From positions 3,348,001-3,412,000 of the forward strand of contig NZ_CP126267.1 of the NCBI RefSeq assembly GCF_001864935.2: a DNA stretch of 64,000 nucleotides, given 5' to 3'. The notes under the pieces were generated by a model. It saw nothing but the letters and a program-made list of their open reading frames with translations. It ran no database searches and was not told the DNA's origin. This document shows positions 9,232 to 18,258 of the stretch, piece after piece; position 1 is the first letter of the stretch, and each line of letters begins with the position of its first letter. The stretch comes from Curtobacterium sp. MCBA15_012. Lineage in GTDB: Bacteria; Actinomycetota; Actinomycetes; Actinomycetales; Microbacteriaceae. The position numbers and the translations under genes are program-made.

Positions 9232-10058
9232 CCACGCTCACCCCCACCACGACCACCGCACCCCGGGCCACCCCGCGCCCCGGCGTCGGCTCGACCGGTC
9301 TGGGCGCGACCGTCCGCCAGTCGTTCACGATGGCGTACCGCGGGCTCGTGAAGATCCGCAGGACGCCCGAGCAGCTGTTCGACGTGACGCTCATGCCGAT
9401 CGTCTTCACGGTGATGTTCACGTACATCTTCGGCGGCGCGATCTCCGGCGACGTCGGCAGCTACCTGCCCGTGATCATCCCCGGCATCCTCGTGCAGACC
9501 GCGATCACGTCGTCGGTCGTCACCGGCGTCCAGCTCCGCGAGGACATGGACAAGGGCGTGTTCGACCGCTTCCGGTCCCTGCCGATCGCGCGGATCGCCC
9601 CGCTCGCCGGGGCCCTGCTCGCCGACACCGTGCGGTACGCCATCGCGACGACGATCACCTTCGTGGTCGGCATCGTGATGGGGCTGCGGCCCGCCGGTGG
9701 CCTCGGCGCGGTCCTGCTCGCGGCGCTCCTGGTGATCGTGGTCGCGTGGGCGATCAGCTGGGTGTTCGCGTACTTCGGCGTGATCGCCCGCACCGCGTCG
9801 AGCGTCTCCGGCATCGCGAACCTCGTGCTGTTCCCGCTGACGTTCCTGTCGAACGCGTTCGTCCCGACGGACACGCTCCCCGCCTGGCTGCGCTGGTTCA
9901 CCGAGGTCAACCCGGTCTCGCACCTCATCACGGCGGTGCGGGAGCTCGTGAACCACGGCACCGTCGGCGGCGACCTGTGGCTCAGCCTGCTCGGTGCCGC
10001 GGTGGTCGTCGCGGTGTTCGCTCCGCTGACGGTGCGGGCGTACATGCGGAAGGCCTGA
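9228..10058 (+). CDS. ABC-2 type transporter permease, DrrB-like
   Basis: A 276-residue ABC-2 permease with a Thr/Pro-rich cytosolic start and about six membrane segments: F-T-V-M-F-T-Y-I-F-G-G, V-I-I-P-G-I-L-V-Q-T, a pair at ~125-175, L-F-P-L-T-F-L-S-N-A-F-V-P and the last near 250-268. The P-x-W-L-R-W-F-T-E-V-N-P-V-S-H motif before the last helix is typical of DrrB. It forms the membrane half of the exporter with the preceding ATPase. Plus strand, convergent with the AfsR-like gene; a strong hairpin begins 14 bases after its stop. Confidence 0.93.
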   Translation: MTTLTPTTTTAPRATPRPGVGSTGLGATVRQSFTMAYRGLVKIRRTPEQLFDVTLMPIVFTVMFTYIFGGAISGDVGSYLPVIIPGILVQTAITSSVVTGVQLREDMDKGVFDRFRSLPIARIAPLAGALLADTVRYAIATTITFVVGIVMGLRPAGGLGAVLLAALLVIVVAWAISWVFAYFGVIARTASSVSGIANLVLFPLTFLSNAFVPTDTLPAWLRWFTEVNPVSHLITAVRELVNHGTVGGDLWLSLLGAAVVVAVFAPLTVRAYMRKA

Positions 10059-10071
10059 GCGCCGGAAGGAC

Positions 10072-10111
10072 CGGGCGGGCTCGGGCGGCGTCGGCCGCTC
10101 GAGCCCGCCCG
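10072..10111 (+). terminator. Hairpin terminator of the ABC operon
   Basis: An 18-bp GC stem with one G-U pair and a GTCG loop (10090-10093), starting 14 bases after the permease stop. There is no T-run, as is common in high-GC actinomycetes. A second inverted repeat at 10128-10162 (CGACGGCCTG/CAGGCCGTCG arms) covers the end of the convergent regulator gene. Confidence 0.6.
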
Positions 10112-10152
10112 TCCGTCCCGACCGCGGCCGACGGCCTGGGCACACCGCGTGC

Positions 10153-13100
10153 TCAGGCCGTCGGCGCGATGCGGACGCCCTCGAGGAGCGCACGGGTCCT
10201 GGTGACGACCCGTGCGCGCCCCCAGTCGTGCGCGAGCGGGTCGTGGTCGGCAGCCGAGGCGTCCGCCGCCTCGGCCTCGGCCGCGGCGAGCGCCCGCTCC
10301 CCCGCGGCCGCCGCGAGGAGCGGACGGATCCGCGCGTGCGCGAGCACCGCGTAGTCCTGGCGCGTGCCGACCCGGGTCGCGAGGGCCCAGCAGCGGACGG
10401 CCGCGTCGGGCTGGCCGTCGCGGACGAGCGCGACGGCCAGCCCGAGCAGCGCCGTCCCGACGACCGGCAGGTCCAGCCAGGTCGACCCGAGCCGCAGCTG
10501 CACGAGTGCTCCGGTGCGCAGGCGTCGTGCGACGTCGCGCTCGGCGGCCGGGAGGCGCACCCCGCCTCCGCCGGGTCCCTCCACCTGGTCGGTGGTCGCG
10601 CCCAGGGCCTCGTCCACGGCCGCGATCCGCGCTGCGCCCGCCATGAGGCGCCAGTGCACCGCGCGGGTGCGCGGGTCCCGCAGCAGGTCCCACGCCGCGG
10701 TGTACTCGGCGGCCGCGCGCTCGGGGCGTCCCTCGTACCGGGCGCACTCGGCACCGATCGCGCGGGCGAGCACGCCCACCTGGACCGTGCCGTCGGCCGG
10801 ACCGCCGCGCATCGTCACCGGGCGGAGGCGCAGGTCCTCGGCGATGGCGCGCGCCCGGACGAGGTCGCCCGTCGCCGCCGCGGCCAGGCCGACCGTCCAG
10901 CTGATCTCGTACAGGTCGTCGTCGGCGCCGAACCGTTCGAGCAGCTCCTGCGCCGACGCGGCCGTCTCGAGTGCCTCGCGGTACCGGCCGCCCTGCGCGT
11001 GCAGCTGGGTCAGGGTGACGGCGACGGAACCGGCCGTCCAGGCGTCGCCGGAGACCGCGGCGAGGTCCCGCGCGCGCTGGGCGTACCGGAGCGCGGCCGC
11101 GGGGTCGCCGGCGTTCTCGGCGAGCGGCGCGCTGAGCATCGCCCCGAAGCAGGCGACGCCCGGGTCCGGGTCGGCCCGCATCCGTCCGAGCAGCGCCGCT
11201 CCGGCCCGTTCCCCGCCGAGCACGAGCAGCAGGTCGCACTGCGCGTCGACCACGGGGTGCCCGGTGCCGCCGTCCCGTCGCATGCGCCGCAGCACCGAGC
11301 GGGCGCGGGCGGTGGTCCGGATGTCGGTGAAGGCCGCCGACGCCCCGCACAGCACGAGCGACACGACCGTCGCGGTGCGGTCGTCGGGGGCGACCGGCGC
11401 GGACCGGAGGGCGGCGATCACGTCGTGGGCGACGGCCACGACCTCGCCGTGGGTGCCGCGCAGGGTCCAGTAGCCGCCGAGTGCGGCGAAGACGTGCGCG
11501 ACGGTCGGCCCGTCCTCGTCGCGCACCGCCCAGCGCAGCAGGGTGACGAGCGTCTCGGCCTCCCGGCGCACCACGCCGAACGCCGCGAGCTGCGCGGGCC
11601 CGGTGAGGGCGAACAGGTTGCACGTGGCCGACAGCTCCCGGCCCCACGTGGTCATCGCCGCCCGCACCTGCCCGGTCGTGCCGCGCTCGTCGAGGCGGTC
11701 CGCCCCGAACTCGCGCACGGTCTCGAGCAGTCGGTAGCGCACCGGTTCGCCCGGCGTCTCGACGAGCTGCACGAGGGACTGCTCGACGAGCTCCGCGAGG
11801 TCGTCCGACGCGTCGGCCCGACGGTCGGGTACCGCGACGGCCTCGACCGCACCGTCGGGGACGCCGTCGGGGAACAGCGCGAGCCGCGTGAGGAGGTCCT
11901 GCGCCCCGGCGTCGAGCAGCCGCCAGCTCCACTCGATCACCGCGAGCAGCGTCCGGTGCCGCTCCGGGGCGCTCCGGTCCCCGCTGCGGAGCAGGGCGAA
12001 CCGGTCGTCCAGGCGCCGCTCCACCTCGTCGACGCTCATCCCGCGGACCCGCGCGGCGGCGAGCTCGATCGCGAGCGGCGACCCGTCGAGCCGGGTGCAG
12101 ATGCGGCGGACCGTGTCGACCGGCAGCACCGCGCCGGGGCGGGCCGCTCGTGCACGGTCGGTGAACAGCCGGACCGCGGCACCGTCCGCCTCGACCGGCA
12201 GGGGCGCGAGCGGTGCCACGACCTCGCCGCCGATCGCGAGCGGCGCCCGCGAGGTCGCGAGCACCCGCAGCCCGGGCACCGCGGCGAGCAGGTCGGCGGT
12301 GAACGGCGCGACCCGGTCGAGCAGGTGTTCGCAGTTGTCCAGCACGAGCACGGTCGGGGCCTCGTCGAGCACCCGGGTGACGCGGCCCCACAGGTCCGTG
12401 ACCACGGCGTCGCGGAGGGACCGCGCCGACCGCACCTCGGCGACCCCGAGGAGTGCCGCGAGTGCCGGCAGCAGGTCGTCGGCGTCGGTGAGCGGTGCGA
12501 GCTCGCACACCACGACCGCCGTGGTCTCCGGCAGGCCGGCGGCGACCGCCTGCGCGAGCCGGGTCTTGCCGAGCCCGCCCGGCCCGAGCACGGTGACGAG
12601 TCGCCCCCGACCGAGCTCGGCGGTCACGGTCGCGACGTCGTGTGCGCGGCCGACGAGCTCGTTCGGCGCCGCACGCAGCCCGATGCGTCGGACGGTGCCG
12701 GTCGGGGCGGCGGGACCGCGCAGGAGTGCGGCGTGCAGGGCGACGAGCTCCGCGGACGGGTCGGCACCGAGCGCGTCGGCGAGCCGCCCACGGTGCGCCG
12801 CGAACACCGCGAGCGCCTCGGCCGGACGACCGTCCGCCGCGAGGGCGCCCATCGCACCGGCCGCGGCCACGTCGTCGTAGGGCGCCGCGGCGGACTCGTC
12901 GGTCCAGACCGCGGCGGCGGCCGTCGTGTCGCCGGACTCGAGCAGCAGGACACCCAGGCGTCGACGGAGGGCGTGCCGAGCCGCAGCCGCGCGGGCCGCC
13001 AACGCCGTGCCGAGCTCGCCCTCGACGTCGTCGCCCGGTGCCCCGGTCCACCGGTCGAGCGCGGCCCGGACGGTCTCGAGGTCGGTCGCGTCCACGGCGC

Positions 13101-13416
13101 GCTCGGCAGCGTCGAGGTCGACGGTGTCCTGGCCGGGTGCGAGCGCGTAGCCGGTGGTGGTGGAGACGACGAGCCCCTCGGCCGTGCTCCGTCGCAGGCG
13201 GGACACCATGGTCTGCAGGGCCGCTCGCGCTCCCCGGGGGCGGTCGTCACCCCAGAGCGCGTCGATCAGCGAGTCGGTCCCGACCGCGTGGCCCTCGGCG
13301 AGCACGAGCGCGACGAGGAACGACCGGGCGAGGGCACCCGTGACGGGCACGCTCCCGCCGTCCGGCCCCGCGACGGTCACCGGTCCGAGGACGGCGACAC
13401 GGGACGCGACGGGCAC
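10153..13416 (-). CDS. AfsR/SARP-type regulator with BTAD, NTPase and TPR-like regions
   Basis: A 1087-residue transcriptional regulator. A winged-helix DNA-binding domain lies at ~5-90 (L-G-P-V-T-V, D-S-L-I-D-A-L-W-G, L-Q-T-M-V-S-R-L-R). A bacterial transcriptional activator (BTAD) domain spans ~95-240 (D-L-D-A-A-E-R, L-G-A-D-P-S-A-E-L). A P-loop NTPase domain follows, with Walker A GPGGLGKTR near 278 and Walker B L-V-L-D-N-C-E-H-L near 355, then S-P-L-A-I-E-L-A-A-A-R. The rest is an alpha-helical TPR-like region to the end. There is no LuxR domain. Such proteins activate secondary-metabolism or export genes in response to a bound ligand. It converges with the ABC operon, whose upstream repeats look like SARP sites. 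Start ATG/GTG at 13416 gives M-P-V-A-S-R-V-A-V-L-G-P. Confidence 0.9.
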   Translation of the reverse strand: MPVASRVAVLGPVTVAGPDGGSVPVTGALARSFLVALVLAEGHAVGTDSLIDALWGDDRPRGARAALQTMVSRLRRSTAEGLVVSTTTGYALAPGQDTVDLDAAERAVDATDLETVRAALDRWTGAPGDDVEGELGTALAARAAAARHALRRRLGVLLLESGDTTAAAAVWTDESAAAPYDDVAAAGAMGALAADGRPAEALAVFAAHRGRLADALGADPSAELVALHAALLRGPAAPTGTVRRIGLRAAPNELVGRAHDVATVTAELGRGRLVTVLGPGGLGKTRLAQAVAAGLPETTAVVVCELAPLTDADDLLPALAALLGVAEVRSARSLRDAVVTDLWGRVTRVLDEAPTVLVLDNCEHLLDRVAPFTADLLAAVPGLRVLATSRAPLAIGGEVVAPLAPLPVEADGAAVRLFTDRARAARPGAVLPVDTVRRICTRLDGSPLAIELAAARVRGMSVDEVERRLDDRFALLRSGDRSAPERHRTLLAVIEWSWRLLDAGAQDLLTRLALFPDGVPDGAVEAVAVPDRRADASDDLAELVEQSLVQLVETPGEPVRYRLLETVREFGADRLDERGTTGQVRAAMTTWGRELSATCNLFALTGPAQLAAFGVVRREAETLVTLLRWAVRDEDGPTVAHVFAALGGYWTLRGTHGEVVAVAHDVIAALRSAPVAPDDRTATVVSLVLCGASAAFTDIRTTARARSVLRRMRRDGGTGHPVVDAQCDLLLVLGGERAGAALLGRMRADPDPGVACFGAMLSAPLAENAGDPAAALRYAQRARDLAAVSGDAWTAGSVAVTLTQLHAQGGRYREALETAASAQELLERFGADDDLYEISWTVGLAAAATGDLVRARAIAEDLRLRPVTMRGGPADGTVQVGVLARAIGAECARYEGRPERAAAEYTAAWDLLRDPRTRAVHWRLMAGAARIAAVDEALGATTDQVEGPGGGGVRLPAAERDVARRLRTGALVQLRLGSTWLDLPVVGTALLGLAVALVRDGQPDAAVRCWALATRVGTRQDYAVLAHARIRPLLAAAAGERALAAAEAEAADASAADHDPLAHDWGRARVVTRTRALLEGVRIAPTA

Positions 13417-13469
13417 GCGCCGATCCTACCGACGCCGTGCGACGGCCCCGGGCGGCGACGCGTCCGGGG

Positions 13470-14582
13470 TCAGCGCTTCTCGCCGAACGGCCCCGTCTTC
13501 GTGTCGACGTCCTGGGTCGCCCGCTTCTCCGACTCCAGGATCCCCCGCAGGGCGACGATCGCGCTCGCGGTGACGGCCACGCTCGACGGGTTCTCCCGGC
13601 TGGCGTCGAGGGCGCGCTCGAGCGTCGCGAGTGCCTCGTCGCCCGCGTCCTCCGCGCAGTCCCCGCGCACCACGCACGCGACCTGGCGCAGGGCTGCGGC
13701 GAGCGGCTCCGCGAACGACGGGTCCGGACGGCCGATGTTGTCCGCGACCGGGCCGGACCGGGCGACGAGCTCGGTGAGGTCCGTCGTGTACCAGGCGGCC
13801 CGCTCGAGGGCACGGAACCGCGCCCCGTCGGTCGCCAGGCGCGCCCGCGACCCGCGGAGCACCCCACGGGGGTTCCACCGACGGCTCTCCTGCGCCACCG
13901 ACACCCGTTCGCGCACGTCCTCGATCGCCGCGTCGAGCCGCGACTGCTGCCGGTCCCACGCGCGGGTGTCGGGCTCGCCCCGGTCGAGCACGGCCGCGAG
14001 GTCGTCGAGGTGCTCCGCGAGCACCGCGTTGACCTGGTCGATGCGCCGCTCGGCGTCCCAGAAGTGCAGCGGCGGCACGATCAGCGAGTTCACCAGCAGC
14101 CCGATGCCGATCCCGATGCCCATCTGCACGACGTACGCGAACGAGTACCCCTCGGCGTTGCCCCCACCGACGAGCAGGACGAACAGCGCCGCCATCGGGA
14201 CCCACGAGTACCCCTCGCCGAGCACCCGGAACCCGCTGACCAGCACGCCGAGGCCCACCGCGAGGGCCACCGCGACCACGCCCGGGTCGCCGATGAGCAT
14301 CGTGAACCCGGCGATGAGGATGCCGAGCGTGATCCCGACGAGCGTCTGCAGACCGGCCCGGACGCCCGCGAACACGGTGGTCCGCATCGCCACGATCGCC
14401 CCGAGGGGTGCGTAGTACGGGTAGTCGGCCGCGACCCCGGGGGCGTGCTTCGCGAGCGTCCACGCGATCGTCGCCGCGAGCGCGGCCTTCGCCGCGAGCA
14501 GCAGCCGCGGCTGGGTGCCCGAGTCGCGGCTCCACTGCCAGAGGCGGCGCCCGGCGCCCGTGATGCGTTCTGCTCGTGCCAT
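13470..14582 (-). CDS. FUSC-family membrane protein (aromatic acid exporter-like)
   Basis: A 370-residue membrane protein of the FUSC/DUF939 type. The ATG at 14582 gives M-A-R-A-E-R-I-T-G. About five or six membrane segments lie in the first ~170 residues, including A-K-A-A-L-A-A-T-I-A-W, Y-Y-A-P-L-G-A-I-V-A-M and the paired glycine-rich G-I-G-I-G-I-G-L-L-V helix. The remaining ~200 residues are a cytosolic helical domain. Relatives are linked to aromatic carboxylate efflux, but no substrate can be assigned. It stands alone, 53 bases beyond the regulator start, on the same strand. Confidence 0.85.
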   Translation of the reverse strand: MARAERITGAGRRLWQWSRDSGTQPRLLLAAKAALAATIAWTLAKHAPGVAADYPYYAPLGAIVAMRTTVFAGVRAGLQTLVGITLGILIAGFTMLIGDPGVVAVALAVGLGVLVSGFRVLGEGYSWVPMAALFVLLVGGGNAEGYSFAYVVQMGIGIGIGLLVNSLIVPPLHFWDAERRIDQVNAVLAEHLDDLAAVLDRGEPDTRAWDRQQSRLDAAIEDVRERVSVAQESRRWNPRGVLRGSRARLATDGARFRALERAAWYTTDLTELVARSGPVADNIGRPDPSFAEPLAAALRQVACVVRGDCAEDAGDEALATLERALDASRENPSSVAVTASAIVALRGILESEKRATQDVDTKTGPFGEKR

Positions 14583-14637
14583 GTCGGCGGCCAAGCTAGC
14601 CGCGGACCGCTGTGAGCGTTGACGGCGAGCGGGGCGG

Positions 14638-14729
14638 GACGGGAGGCACGTGGCGGCCGTGCTGTGCGCCTCCGTCCGTCGGACGATCAGACGGGAGGCG
14701 CGTGGCGGCGGTGCACCGCGCCTCCCGTC
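14638..14729. repeat. Two adjacent GGGAGGCGCG-family inverted repeats
   Basis: Two related elements lie side by side in the gap between the FUSC gene and the rplQ terminator. The second (14690-14729) has clean arms GACGGGAGGCGCG and CGCGCCTCCCGTC around a GTGG...CACC centre. The first (14638-14680) is degenerate, with GACGGGAGGCAC matched to GTGCGCCTCCGTC. Same family as 3141-3186 and 56479-56522. Confidence 0.7.
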
Positions 14730-14748
14730 CGGCATGCGGTCGCCGACG

Positions 14749-14788
14749 CGGAGAAGCCCCCGCGACGTACGTCGCGGGGGCTTCTCCG
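14749..14788 (-). terminator. Terminator of the alpha operon (after rplQ)
   Basis: A perfect 40-bp inverted repeat, GGAGAAGCCCCCGCGACGT against its complement, begins 14 bases beyond the rplQ stop on the minus strand. It is the natural end of the infA-rpmJ-rpsM-rpsK-rpoA-rplQ transcription unit. Confidence 0.8.
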
Positions 14789-14802
14789 ATGTGGTGCTGG
14801 AC

Positions 14803-15345
14803 CTACTTGGCGTCGTCCGCCTTGGCGGCGGCGTCGGCCTCGACCTCGGCAGCTGCGTCGGTCTCGGTCTCGGCCTCGACCGGGGTCGACTCCTCGGTGG
14901 TCTCGGTCTCGTCGACCGGGGCCTCCTCGACCGGCGCGGCGGCGGCCGGGGCCGCCTTGCGCTGCACCGGGGCGGGCGAGCTCGAGACCGGCTCGAGCAC
15001 GAGCTCGATCGACGCGAGCGGCGCGTTGTCACCCTTGCGGAAGCCGAGCTTCGTGATGCGGGTGTACCCGCCCTGGCGGTCCTCGACCTGGGGCGCGATC
15101 TCCGTGAACAGCGTGTGCACGACGGACTTGTCACGCAGCTGCGCGATGACGCGACGGCGCGCGTGCAGGTCGCCACGCTTCGCGAACGTGATGAGACGCT
15201 CGGCGACGGGACGGAGGCGCTTGGCCTTCGTCTCGGTGGTGGTGATGCGACCGTGCGTGAACAGGGCGTTGGCGAGGTTGCTCAGGAGCAGGCGCTCGTG
15301 GGCGGGGCCGCCACCGAGGCGGGGGCCCTTGGTGGGCTTCGGCAT
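14803..15345 (-). CDS. rplQ: 50S ribosomal protein L17
   Basis: L17, 180 residues, near the polypeptide exit tunnel. The N-terminus [13 protein letters not shown] is the actinobacterial form. The conserved core includes [18 protein letters not shown] and R-R-V-I-A-Q-L-R-D. The core ends near residue 130; the remaining ~50 residues are an acidic, Ala/Glu/Thr-rich tail, longer than the ~120-residue bacterial standard. Last gene of the alpha operon, 66 bases after rpoA. Confidence 0.96.
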   Translation of the reverse strand: MPKPTKGPRLGGGPAHERLLLSNLANALFTHGRITTTETKAKRLRPVAERLITFAKRGDLHARRRVIAQLRDKSVVHTLFTEIAPQVEDRQGGYTRITKLGFRKGDNAPLASIELVLEPVSSSPAPVQRKAAPAAAAPVEEAPVDETETTEESTPVEAETETDAAAEVEADAAAKADDAK

Positions 15346-15411
15346 GTCAGTTCTCCAGTGGTGATGGTGGTGCGCGCTGCGTCAGCGGCGCGCGTGCGCG
15401 TCAGCGCGAGG

Positions 15412-16407
15412 TCAGTTGCTGGACTCGTCCTCGTCGTACCCGCTGTAGAAGTGGGCGCCGTCGAATCCGGGGACGGTGTCCTTGAGGGACAGGCCGAGCT
15501 CGGTGAGCTTGTCCTTGACCTCGTCCACCGACTTCTGACCGAAGTTGCGGATGTTCATGAGCTGCGTCTCCGACAGGGCGACGAGCTCGGACACCGTGTT
15601 GATGCCCTCCCGCTTCAGGCAGTTGTAGCTGCGCACCGACAGGTCGAGGTCCTCGATCGGGGTCTGCAGCTCGTTCGAGAGCACGGCGTCGACCGGCGCG
15701 GGGCCGATCTCGATGCCCTCGGCCGCGGTGTTCAGCTCGCGGGCGAGACCGAACAGCTCGACCAGCGTGCGACCGGCCGACGCGATGGCGTCGCGCGGCG
15801 TGATCGCGGGCTTCGACTCGACGTCGACCACCAGGCGGTCGAAGTCCGTGCGCTCACCGGCACGCGTCGCCTCGACGCGGTAGGTGACCTTGAGGACCGG
15901 CGAGTAGATCGAGTCGATCGGGATCTGACCGGCCTCGCTGAACTCCGAGCGGTTCTGGGTCGCCGAGACGTAGCCGCGGCCACGCTCGATCGTCAGCTCG
16001 AGCTCGAAGCGCGCGGTGTCGTTCAGGGTCGCGATGACGAGGTCCGGGTTGTGGATCTCGACGCCGGCCGGAGCGGAGATGTCCGCTGCGGTGACCTGAC
16101 CGGCACCCTGCTTGCGCAGGTACGCGGTGATCGGCTCGTCGTGCTCGCTGGAGACGACGAGGCTCTTGATGTTGAGGATGATCTCGGTGACGTCTTCCTT
16201 GACACCGGGGACGGTGCTGAACTCGTGGAGGACGCCGTCGATGCGGATGCTGGTGACAGCCGCGCCGGGGATCGAGGAGAGGAGCGTGCGGCGCAGCGAG
16301 TTGCCGAGGGTGTAACCGAAGCCCGGCTCGAGCGGCTCGATGACGAAGCGCGAGCGGAACTCGGAGATCGACTCCTCGGTCAGGGTGGGGCGCTGTGCAA
16401 TGAGCAC
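15412..16407 (-). CDS. rpoA: DNA-directed RNA polymerase subunit alpha
   Basis: RpoA, 331 residues, scaffolds RNA polymerase assembly and contacts UP elements and activators. The GTG at 16407 gives [12 protein letters not shown], the family N-terminus, with AAAGGA upstream; an in-frame ATG 13 codons earlier is less likely. The N-terminal domain has [20 protein letters not shown]. The C-terminal domain (~250-315) has [12 protein letters not shown] and [10 protein letters not shown]. It follows rpsK after a 223-base gap. Confidence 0.97.
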   Translation of the reverse strand: MLIAQRPTLTEESISEFRSRFVIEPLEPGFGYTLGNSLRRTLLSSIPGAAVTSIRIDGVLHEFSTVPGVKEDVTEIILNIKSLVVSSEHDEPITAYLRKQGAGQVTAADISAPAGVEIHNPDLVIATLNDTARFELELTIERGRGYVSATQNRSEFSEAGQIPIDSIYSPVLKVTYRVEATRAGERTDFDRLVVDVESKPAITPRDAIASAGRTLVELFGLARELNTAAEGIEIGPAPVDAVLSNELQTPIEDLDLSVRSYNCLKREGINTVSELVALSETQLMNIRNFGQKSVDEVKDKLTELGLSLKDTVPGFDGAHFYSGYDEDESSN

Positions 16408-16630
16408 TGTGGGATTCCTTTCGGCGGAGTGTCCGCTATATGACACTCGGCGGTACGACGGGGCCGACCGGGCCCCGACGGGTCTGTTGAGTTGTGATCA
16501 CGCGCACCGACCGGCCACGGGGAACGGCGGTGTGCGATCGAACGACCAGGAATGGCCGCGGGCCCCGCCCGCCCCGGACCGGGATGACCCGGTCAGGGGA
16601 CGAGCAGGGCGCGGCCGGTTGCTCCTCGCG
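16408..16630 (-). other. rpsK-rpoA intercistronic region with small hairpins
   Basis: A 223-base gap inside the alpha operon. It holds two small inverted repeats, 16459-16477 (CGGGGCC/GGCCCCG) and 16427-16448 (GAGTGTC/GACACTC). The second lies just upstream of the rpoA ribosome-binding site. No convincing promoter was seen. The 12-mer TGTTGAGTTGTG (near 16483) recurs near 17534 between rpmJ and rpsM. Confidence 0.4.
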
Positions 16631-17029
16631 TCAGACGCGGCGGCGCTTCGGCGGGCGGCAGCCGTTGTGCGCCTGCGGGGTGACGTCGTTGATCGAGCCG
16701 ACCTCGAGGCCAGCGGCCTGGAGGGAGCGGATCGCGGTCTCGCGACCCGAGCCCGGGCCCTTGACGAAGACGTCGACCTTCTTGACACCGTGCTCCTGCG
16801 CCTGACGGGCGGCGGACTCGGCGGCGAGCTGCGCCGCGAACGGCGTCGACTTGCGCGAACCCTTGAAGCCCACGGCACCCGAGGACGCCCAGCTGAGGAC
16901 GGCGCCCGACGGGTCGGTGATGCTGACGATGGTGTTGTTGAACGTGCTCTTGATGTGGGCCTGGCCCACGGCGACGTTCTTCTTCTCCTTGCGGCGCGGC
17001 TTGCGCGCGGCAGTCTTGGGGGTAGCCAT
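16631..17029 (-). CDS. rpsK: 30S ribosomal protein S11
   Basis: S11, 132 residues, on the small-subunit platform near the mRNA exit. Basic N-terminus [17 protein letters not shown], core with [31 protein letters not shown], and the usual C-terminal [11 protein letters not shown]. Follows rpsM by nine bases. Confidence 0.98.
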   Translation of the reverse strand: MATPKTAARKPRRKEKKNVAVGQAHIKSTFNNTIVSITDPSGAVLSWASSGAVGFKGSRKSTPFAAQLAAESAARQAQEHGVKKVDVFVKGPGSGRETAIRSLQAAGLEVGSINDVTPQAHNGCRPPKRRRV

Positions 17030-17038
17030 GATGATCTC

Positions 17039-17413
17039 CTATCGGGCCTTCTTCTTGCCTGCCACGGTGCGCTTCGGTCCCTTGCGGGTACGCGCGTTGG
17101 TCTTGGTGCGCTGACCACGCACCGGGAGACCACGACGGTGGCGGAGACCCTCGTAGCTACCGATCTCGACCTTGCGGCGGATGTCGGCGGCGACCTCACG
17201 GCGGAGGTCACCCTCCACCTTGAAGTTGCCCTCGATGAAGTCACGGAGGGCGACGAGCTGGTCGTCGGTCAGGTCCTTGACGCGGATGTCACCGGAGATA
17301 CCGGTCTCGGCGAGTGCCTGGACCGCGCGGGTCCGGCCGACGCCGTAGATGTACGTGAGTGCGATCTCCACGCGCTTCTCGCGCGGGATGTCGACGCCTG
17401 CTAGACGTGCCAT
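17039..17413 (-). CDS. rpsM: 30S ribosomal protein S13
   Basis: S13, 124 residues, in the small-subunit head contacting L5 and tRNAs. It begins [14 protein letters not shown] and has [33 protein letters not shown] and the basic tail. AGGAGC lies ahead of the ATG. Separated from rpmJ by 148 bases that hold no gene. Confidence 0.98.
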   Translation of the reverse strand: MARLAGVDIPREKRVEIALTYIYGVGRTRAVQALAETGISGDIRVKDLTDDQLVALRDFIEGNFKVEGDLRREVAADIRRKVEIGSYEGLRHRRGLPVRGQRTKTNARTRKGPKRTVAGKKKAR

Positions 17414-17561
17414 GTGCTGGCTGCTCCTGTTGTCGATGGAGGTGTGGCGCAGTACCGGTGCCCGGGCCTCCGCCCCGAGGTGTCCCCCCGCCGTCGACCT
17501 GGGTCACGACGGGGTTCTGGTACTGCGTGTTCGGTGTTGAGTTGTGGGTCCTGCTGGGAGC

Positions 17562-17678
17562 TCAGCCCTGGCGCTGCTTGTGACGCGGGTTGCTCTTGCA
17601 GATCACCATGACGCGGCCCTTGCGGCGGATGACACGGCAGTGCTCGCAGATGGGCTTGACGCTGGGGTTGACCTTCAT
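17562..17678 (-). CDS. rpmJ: 50S ribosomal protein L36
   Basis: A 38-residue L36 too short for many gene callers. It starts [11 protein letters not shown] and carries the zinc ribbon C11, C14, C27, H33, then ends H-K-Q-R-Q-G. This is the zinc-binding (C+) form. It lies between infA and rpsM, the usual position, with AAACAACC just ahead of the ATG rather than a strong Shine-Dalgarno. Confidence 0.96.
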   Translation of the reverse strand: MKVNPSVKPICEHCRVIRRKGRVMVICKSNPRHKQRQG

Positions 17679-17748
17679 GGTTGTTTCCTCGTGCTCGCTG
17701 GCTTCGTGCTCGGCGGGTTCGCCGGGCCGTTCCTTTCCAGCTCGCGGA

Positions 17749-17970
17749 TCACTTGTAGCGGTAGACGATCCGGCCGCGGGTCAGGTCGTACGGGCTCAGC
17801 TCCACGATCACGCGGTCCTCGGGGAGGATGCGGATGTAGTGCTGGCGCATCTTCCCGGAGATGTGCGCGAGGACCTTGTGTCCGTTGGTCAGCTCAACGC
17901 GGAACATCGCGTTGGGCAGAGCTTCGAGCACCGAGCCTTCGATCTCGATGACGCCGTCTTTCTTGGCCAT
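17749..17970 (-). CDS. infA: Translation initiation factor IF-1
   Basis: IF-1, 73 residues, blocks the A-site during initiation. [12 protein letters not shown], the F-R-V-E-L-T-N-G-H strand, [12 protein letters not shown] and the end G-R-I-V-Y-R-Y-K cover the full OB fold at the standard length. First gene of the alpha operon; its promoter at 18065-18093 gives an ~88-base leader. Confidence 0.98.
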   Translation of the reverse strand: MAKKDGVIEIEGSVLEALPNAMFRVELTNGHKVLAHISGKMRQHYIRILPEDRVIVELSPYDLTRGRIVYRYK

Positions 17971-18064
17971 AGCCTCACTGTCGCTTGATTGGATTACCGG
18001 TGTGATCCCCGAGCCGGTCTGCGGGTCGGGCGCCACGCCAGAAGGCATGGCACACCAAGGGTTG

Positions 18065-18093
18065 ATCCTAGGCGACAGCGGGCCGATTGCCAA
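18065..18093 (-). promoter_or_regulatory. Sigma-70-type promoter of the infA operon
   Basis: On the minus strand TTGGCA (18093-18088), 17 bases, then TAGGAT (18070-18065). Transcription would start near 18058, 88 bases ahead of infA. This is the best-matching promoter in the window. It explains how the alpha operon is transcribed despite the plus-strand LCP gene that separates it from map. Confidence 0.7.
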
Positions 18094-18258
18094 GTGCGGG
18101 CCGGTCCGACCCCTCGTCTGGGGCTTCCGCAAGGGTTCCTGAGCGTTCCACAGTGGGTTGTCGGGCTGCTCCGGGCCGCGGAGCAGCGGTGCGCCCGTAG
18201 CCTGGCCGACGCACCGACCGGGTCCCGGTCGGCGACCGGACCCCCGATCGGAGACCCC

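Noticed and set aside
10228..14415. A very long plus-strand open frame opposite the AfsR-like and FUSC genes
   Set aside because: It is antisense to clearly conserved proteins, has Arg/Gly/Ala-biased composition and no family motif. Long empty frames are normal in DNA this GC-rich.
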